Part shown: positions 59,715-64,000 of the stretch, one piece after another | Layout: the number at the start of each line of letters is the position of its first letter | Position numbering within the stretch: the first letter of the stretch is position 1 | Assembly: GCA_965250215.1 (NCBI GenBank) | Contig: CBDFNN010000004.1 | Span: 4,278,001-4,342,000 of the forward strand | Source of the DNA: CBDFNN01 sp965250215 | GTDB lineage: Bacteria > Bacteroidota > Rhodothermia > Rhodothermales > DATKEJ01 | Direction of reading: 5' to 3' | DNA length: 64,000 nucleotides | The notes under the pieces: generated by a model | Told to the model about the DNA's origin: nothing | Database searches by the model: none | Seen by the model: only the letters and a program-made list of their open reading frames with translations | Position numbers and translations under genes: made by a program

Positions 59715-61016
59715 CTATTTATCTGCTTCACCCATCACTGGATCAACCGATCCAATCAGGACAACAGAGTCAGCAACCATCTCCCCTTCCAACATATACT
59801 CAAGTCCCTGAAGATTTCTAAAGCTCGGAGAATTCAGTCTCATTCTGGTGGGATATCCCGTTCCATCTGAGGCTAAAAAGAATCCCAACTCGCCTTTTGG
59901 AGACTCAATCGCGTGATAGCTTTCAGCACCTTTGGGTGGTATGACACCGGCGTCCGTCATAAGGAAGTCATGTATCATGCCCTCCATGCTGTAGTAGACC
60001 TCCTCCTTGGAAGCGTAAGATTGCTTGGCATCCGTCGACCTAATAGGTCCCTGCGGAATACGATCGAGGCATTGTCGAATGATTTTCACACTCTCCTTCA
60101 TCTCCTCCATTCGGACGTAGTATCGCGCTAAGGAATCGCCTTCTTCCCGAATTGGAATATTGAAATCGAGAGATTCGTAGAGCATGTAAGGCTCGAATCG
60201 ACGAATGTCGTAGTCGATACCACAGGCTCTAATATTTGGACCAGTGAAGCCATAATCAATGGCCTCATCTGCGGATATTGCGCCGATGTCCACGTTCCTT
60301 TCGATCCAGATACGATTTCGGTTCAACACCTTTTCCCAGTCGAGAATATTTTCCGAGAAGGTGCGAACAAAATCTTTGATCAACACAAATCCTTCTGGTG
60401 TGATGTCTGATGCAACGCCTCCGATTCGAGAGTGCGACACAGTGAATCGCGCTCCGGCTATCTCATCAAAGATCGAGTAAATGACTTCTCGAAATTGGAA
60501 GGCCCAAAGGAAAACCGAGATAGCTCCAGTGTCCATCACCATGGTACCGAGCCATAAGAGATGAGACGATATTCGAGCCAGCTCCGACAGAATCGTCCTT
60601 ATGTAGGTCGCTCTCTCAGGAGATTCGATCCCCGCCAATTTCTCAACAGCCAAGCAATATGCCACGTTGTTTGAGTAAGGCGAGAGGTAGTCCATCCTAT
60701 CTGTGTAGGGCATGAACTCTTGATAAGTCTTGTGCTCTGCAAGCTTTTCGATGCCTCTGTGGAGGTAGCCAAGATCCAAGACACAAGTCTCTATTCTCTC
60801 TCCATCCAACTTAAGTAGACATCTCAACACACCGTGGGTAGCTGGATGCTGGGGGCCCATATTGAGGATCATGTCCGCCTCGAGCGGATCATCATCATCA
60901 GACTCTACATGGACATGCTTCGACTCCAGTCGGTCCAGCATGGCCTGGTTGTGTTTGGGCCAAAAAGTAAATACGTGCTCGTCTTGGGCTGCGGTTAGTT
61001 TCGCTGCGTTTTGCAT
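59715..61016 (-). CDS. nuoD: NADH-quinone oxidoreductase subunit D
   Basis: A 433-residue subunit that forms the quinone-binding pocket together with NuoB. Conserved pieces are LNMGPQHPATHGVLRCLLKLDGERIE, DLGYLHRGIEKLAEHKTYQEFMPYTDRMDYLS and, near the C-terminus, ESPKGELGFFLASDGTGYPTRM and SFRNLQ. The N-terminal 50 residues before NMGPQHPA are longer than in many NuoD, with an acidic SDDDDP stretch. Start ATG 61016 lies 20 bp after nuoC. Confidence 0.97.
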   Translation of the reverse strand: MQNAAKLTAAQDEHVFTFWPKHNQAMLDRLESKHVHVESDDDDPLEADMILNMGPQHPATHGVLRCLLKLDGERIETCVLDLGYLHRGIEKLAEHKTYQEFMPYTDRMDYLSPYSNNVAYCLAVEKLAGIESPERATYIRTILSELARISSHLLWLGTMVMDTGAISVFLWAFQFREVIYSIFDEIAGARFTVSHSRIGGVASDITPEGFVLIKDFVRTFSENILDWEKVLNRNRIWIERNVDIGAISADEAIDYGFTGPNIRACGIDYDIRRFEPYMLYESLDFNIPIREEGDSLARYYVRMEEMKESVKIIRQCLDRIPQGPIRSTDAKQSYASKEEVYYSMEGMIHDFLMTDAGVIPPKGAESYHAIESPKGELGFFLASDGTGYPTRMRLNSPSFRNLQGLEYMLEGEMVADSVVLIGSVDPVMGEADK

Positions 61017-61035
61017 TTTGCTTAATCGGGTCGAG

Positions 61036-61677
61036 CTATTCTGAAAATGGTGTTCCGTGCTCCGGCTTCTGTCCGTGAGCCCTGATAAATGGATCTGGTT
61101 CTACTATTCCATCATCCTTTTGTGATGGCAGTGGCAAAGAACCGGGGATCCCTAGGCTGGGGAATTCCTTTCTGAGCGGGAAGTGTTCAAAGTCTTCCGG
61201 TAAAAACATTCTTCTCAGATCTGGATGATCCTTGAAGATAATGCCCAACATGTCATAGCACTCGCGCTCGTGCCAATCGGCTGATCGGTAGACGCTACAT
61301 ATCGAGTCAACCTGCAAATCCTCTTCGTCGATCCGCACTTTGACACGAATCCGCTTCTTCCCTTTGACTGAGACAAGATTGTAGAAAATCTCGAATCTAT
61401 CATCTTCCGTGAAACGATCTATCCCAGCAAGTTCTATCAAATAGTTGAAATCATGTTCGTTCTTCAGGAAGGACATGACATCGAGCAGACGATTCTTCGC
61501 GACATAAACCGTTTGCTCATTCGCATACTCCATCAAGCCGTGAAAATCATCGCCAAGCTTGGCTTTCAGCGCATCAATCAGCTCAGGATTTTTGGTCGTA
61601 GATTTTGAGTGGGGATTTACAGCTCCCTCTTTTGCTGGGTCTCCGGGCGTGAAAAGAAAATCTAGAGTCTTTGGCAT
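61036..61677 (-). CDS. nuoC: NADH-quinone oxidoreductase subunit C
   Basis: A 213-residue 30-kDa-type subunit of the hydrophilic arm. Recognisable pieces are the YLIELAGIDRF segment, KKRIRVKVRIDEEDLQVDSI and the signature WHERECYDMLGIIFKDHPDLRRMFLPEDFEHFPLRKEFP. The N-terminal 30 residues are variable. nuoC and nuoD are separate genes here, not fused as in E. coli. It follows nuoB after 7 bp. Confidence 0.97.
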   Translation of the reverse strand: MPKTLDFLFTPGDPAKEGAVNPHSKSTTKNPELIDALKAKLGDDFHGLMEYANEQTVYVAKNRLLDVMSFLKNEHDFNYLIELAGIDRFTEDDRFEIFYNLVSVKGKKRIRVKVRIDEEDLQVDSICSVYRSADWHERECYDMLGIIFKDHPDLRRMFLPEDFEHFPLRKEFPSLGIPGSLPLPSQKDDGIVEPDPFIRAHGQKPEHGTPFSE

Positions 61678-61684
61678 CCTCCTG

Positions 61685-62164
61685 CTATTTTAAATCGTAG
61701 GCGATGGAATGCTCATTCCGAATCTTCTCCTGAATCTCCATGAGAGCATTCATCAATGCTTCAGGTCGAGGAGGGCAACCAGGGATATACACGTCGACAG
61801 GTAGAAAATTGTCGATACCTTGGACGACTCCATAGCATCGATGCATTCCGCCTGTGGATGCACAGGCTCCCATCGCGATACACCACTTGGGATCAGGCAT
61901 CTGGTCCCAAATTCTACGGACGGCATGGGCCATTTTGTAGGAGCACCAGCCGGCGACGAGCATCAAATCACTCTGCCGTGGTGAAAATCGAAAAACCTCT
62001 GATCCAAAGCGACTCGCATCAGCTTTAGGCCCTGCAAAAGCCATCATTTCGATGGCGCAGCAAGCAAGCCCCATTGGCATGGGCCAGACAGCATTGGAAC
62101 GCGCCCAGTTGGCCACGGAATCTACCGTGGTAGTGAGAAAGGAATCTTTTACATCTAAGGGCAT
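61685..62164 (-). CDS. nuoB: NADH-quinone oxidoreductase subunit B
   Basis: A 159-residue subunit carrying cluster N2, the last iron-sulfur centre before quinone. The ligands are visible: the adjacent cysteines in GLACCAIEMMA, the Cys of GACASTGGM and the Cys of PGCPPRPEAL. WCSYKMAHAVRRIWDQMP is also typical. Start ATG 62164, 46 bp after nuoA. Confidence 0.98.
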   Translation of the reverse strand: MPLDVKDSFLTTTVDSVANWARSNAVWPMPMGLACCAIEMMAFAGPKADASRFGSEVFRFSPRQSDLMLVAGWCSYKMAHAVRRIWDQMPDPKWCIAMGACASTGGMHRCYGVVQGIDNFLPVDVYIPGCPPRPEALMNALMEIQEKIRNEHSIAYDLK

Positions 62165-62210
62165 GCGCTCTTTTATCTAATGATTTCGAAGTGCTTCGAA
62201 TAATTTGGTG

Positions 62211-62582
62211 TTAGTCCCATTCAAGTCCGCCTTTCTTAAAGTCGTAGAGAAGCCCGACTAATAGAATGACGACAAATGTTGTGACAATAATAAGACTGGT
62301 CAAGCCGTAACCACTGGCAAGGAAATCCTTGAAGGAAACGGCCCATGGATAGAGGAAAACTACCTCAACATCGAAGACGATGAAGATCATCGCAACAAGG
62401 TAGAATTTGATAGAATATCGCTTTCTGGCTGATCCGATTGGGTCCATTCCGGACTCATAAACGGATTGCTTCAATTTGGACGGACGCTTTGGTCCAATAA
62501 AGTTCGAGGCAGCCAGCAAGGTTAGGGCTAAGCCACTTGATATAGCGGCTAGAATGAAGATAGGAAGGTAACTCTCGAACAC
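62211..62582 (-). CDS. nuoA: NADH-quinone oxidoreductase subunit A
   Basis: Small membrane subunit of complex I with three predicted membrane segments. GTG 62582 gives 123 residues (FESYLPIFILAAISSGLAL), the usual length. The open frame continues to 62741, but those 53 residues have no counterpart. Signature pieces are KQSVYESGMDPIGSARKRYSIKFYLVAMIFIVFDVEVVFLYPWA, with the conserved YESG and the acidic DVEV. First gene of the nuo operon; the promoter should lie within or after the inverted repeat at 62755-62965. Confidence 0.9.
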   Translation of the reverse strand: MFESYLPIFILAAISSGLALTLLAASNFIGPKRPSKLKQSVYESGMDPIGSARKRYSIKFYLVAMIFIVFDVEVVFLYPWAVSFKDFLASGYGLTSLIIVTTFVVILLVGLLYDFKKGGLEWD

Positions 62583-62754
62583 AGGTCTTCTATTGAAATT
62601 GCTTATTACGGGACGGCTTAAAATACCGCATGAGGCCTCGGCAAGCAATGAAAATATCCACAAGAAAGTAGGATCTTCAGGGCGTCGGATAGGAGAGCCC
62701 ATTTCTCTCGGCACAATTTCGCCCCAATGATATTGGGACAAAATTCTGAATGTT

Positions 62755-62965
62755 CGAAATCGGCTCTCCTATCGTCCGCTTTCTGCCGATCCAGAACACT
62801 TTCCTTTGGATATTGGAGTCTCTGATAAAGCGAGGCATAGGTGTCTAATTGATTATCCGATCAATTAGACCCCTATGCCTCGAATCAAACCGACTTACTC
62901 GAATCATCCGCTTTATCAGTCAAGGGAGATTTTCGGCTATTCGATAGCCGATTCCAATTTCGCGG
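62755..62965. repeat. large imperfect inverted repeat upstream of nuoA
   Basis: The centre is a near-perfect hairpin at 62831-62882: two 11-bp halves with one mismatch between them and a 6-base loop. Around it, ctgataaagcg (62822-62832) is exactly complementary to 62913-62923. Further out, segments with CGAAAT and CGGCT/AGCCG match again. It could be a bidirectional terminator, a cruciform or a MITE remnant. Confidence 0.7.
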
Positions 62966-62972
62966 TGACAAG

Positions 62973-63067
62973 AAAAAGGCCAGATCTGTCACTTCGAACA
63001 TCTAGAGATTCTTCCAAATATTATTTGGGAGAAGATCTTAAGAGAGAATGGCAGATCTGGCCTTTTT
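62973..63067 (-). terminator. long-stem terminator of the TonB receptor gene
   Basis: AAAAAGGCCAGATCTG and CAGATCTGGCCTTTTT form a perfect 16-bp stem that encloses about 60 bases with a further internal hairpin. The outer A/T ends give T tracts in both directions. Confidence 0.8.
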
Positions 63068-63069
63068 TA

Positions 63070-64000
63070 CTAAAGCGAATAGGCTAATCGAATAGTCGAG
63101 AATCGACCAATCTTGGGTGCACCTACAAATTCTCGTCGTTCATTATTGAGAACATTCGCGATGCTCACATCGGCCCGGAGTCCTATGAGGAAGTTGCTCA
63201 GATCGTATCCGAAACCTACATCTAGAAGGAAATAATCCTCGACATTTCCAACATAAGGCCCGGATGTAACTGGGAATCCTTTTACATATCTACCGGAGAA
63301 ATTGGCACTGAGTCCGTTTGGTCGGAAATAGTTAGCACCTGCTTTGAACTTGGTTTTAGGGGCATTAAGTGCAAGTTGAAGCCCCGAATCCGCAGCCTCA
63401 TCCAATTCTAATGCATCAAAAAAGTCGTCACTCACTATCGATGCCGATCCAAAAATATCTACTTGATTGCTAAGCAAATACTGGAATGAAATGTCTGCCC
63501 CATAGTATGTAACTTTTCCAAAGTTTCTATAGGCCAGCATCAACTCAGGTTGTCCATTGCTGTTATTTTCGTTTGGTTGAATAACGGCGATGGGATTATC
63601 ACCGACGAATAGTGCGGCCTGCTCTGCCAAAGTTGCGGCGACTACCTCAGGTGTAAATCCAAGCGCTGCAAATAAGGGAAGCAAATCGGCATTCAAACCT
63701 GCAGCAATGGCGTCCGTGAGATCCTGCTCTAGTCCTAGAATGTAAACAAGGGGTGTCTCCACAAGAAGAGGGCCAACGAAGTCCTTTTTCGCTTCGTAGT
63801 AGAAATCAGCGGCAAAAAGCAGCTTTCTATTGATGATTCCCTTATAGCCAACCTCGAAAGAGTTCGTGATCGTTGGCTTTAACGAAGGGATGTCTGTTAG
63901 GTCAGTGACAAATCGCGGTGCAGCTGAGGGATCTGATGGGTTTACAATACCAAGTGACCCCGGAGTCCAGCCTTCAACATTTGTACTCCCAGGAGCAAGA
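63070..64000 (-). CDS. TonB-dependent receptor, C-terminal part
   Basis: An open frame enters from beyond the window at 64000 and ends at TAG 63070, giving 309 complete codons. The sequence is the outer-membrane barrel of a TonB-dependent receptor: TITNSFEVGYKGIINRKLLFAADFYY, YYGADISFQYLLSNQVDIFGSAS and the end IANVLNNERREFVGAPKIGR then a final aromatic-containing strand with RLAYSL. The plug and N-terminus lie outside, so the substrate cannot be judged. A GTG-initiated frame at 63762 is only an internal codon. It is followed by a long-stem terminator. Confidence 0.92.
   Translation of the reverse strand, partial: LAPGSTNVEGWTPGSLGIVNPSDPSAAPRFVTDLTDIPSLKPTITNSFEVGYKGIINRKLLFAADFYYEAKKDFVGPLLVETPLVYILGLEQDLTDAIAAGLNADLLPLFAALGFTPEVVAATLAEQAALFVGDNPIAVIQPNENNSNGQPELMLAYRNFGKVTYYGADISFQYLLSNQVDIFGSASIVSDDFFDALELDEAADSGLQLALNAPKTKFKAGANYFRPNGLSANFSGRYVKGFPVTSGPYVGNVEDYFLLDVGFGYDLSNFLIGLRADVSIANVLNNERREFVGAPKIGRFSTIRLAYSL

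Noticed and set aside
62583..62741. 53-residue N-terminal extension of NuoA
   Set aside because: It has no counterpart in the family, and the GTG at 62582 gives the normal length; it remains formally possible.

Overview
The window looks like a chromosomal segment from a member of the Bacteroidota/Rhodothermota/Balneolota group (FCB superphylum). The signs are secreted proteins ending in a YPNPFNP-type type IX sorting domain, an ECF sigma factor paired with a membrane Ser/Thr kinase carrying a C-terminal repeat region, a BtuB-like TonB receptor coupled to a beta-propeller lipoprotein, a bactofilin, a DUF4920 lipoprotein inside the complex I operon, and weak Shine-Dalgarno sequences. I cannot name genus or species. 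No rRNA, tRNA, CRISPR array, insertion sequence or prophage was recognised.

Layout. 1-5.6 kb: gene tail, patatin-like phospholipase, fabF/acpP, divergent metK. 6-13.8 kb: sorting-domain secreted protein, a toxin-antitoxin pair whose toxin start is broken, a 1388-residue M36-like metalloprotease, a hypothetical. 13.8-20 kb: two paralogous outer-membrane-like proteins around an RND exporter, a lipoprotein and a di-heme peroxidase. 20-23 kb: a two-gene AbiEii-like cassette behind a palindromic operator, ahcY and a new 50-residue ORF. 23-33.4 kb: a three-gene envelope operon (SH3/Pro-rich protein, M48 lipoprotease, 2564-residue vWA/TPR protein). 33.5-42.8 kb: ferredoxin, bactofilin, beta-mannosidase, EttA-type ABC-F, S23 four-helix protein, CtpA protease, TauE transporter, dodecin. 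42.9-43.7 kb: a gene-free stretch with two likely structured RNAs. 43.9-49 kb: DJ-1/PfpI protein, membrane protein, and BtuB/BtuG-like B12 uptake genes under a cobalamin riboswitch. 49-54 kb: ECF sigma, kinase, acetyltransferase, Tat-exported sugar isomerase-like protein. 54-62.6 kb: nuoABCDEF-DUF4920-nuoGH. The end holds the 3' part of another TonB receptor.

The most unusual property is not a gene. At least two dozen short arrays of degenerate 7-bp or 8-bp tandem repeats fill gene boundaries across the window. Many come as two arms of opposite orientation with a short spacer. They start or stop at stop codons, abut start codons, and in several genes run in frame through coding sequence. The clearest pair has two arms of seventeen octamers (12798-12933 and 13100-13235). 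The cleanest array is sixteen perfect octamers just after the ettA stop codon. They resemble the short tandemly repeated repetitive (STRR) sequences of filamentous cyanobacteria in style, but seem to draw on a shared vocabulary of units.

Metabolic links: metK makes S-adenosylmethionine and ahcY recycles its by-product; the riboswitch-controlled receptor pair probably feeds cobalamin uptake; fabF/acpP serve fatty acid elongation; the nuo cluster encodes the hydrophilic arm plus NuoA and NuoH of complex I, while nuoI-N must lie elsewhere.
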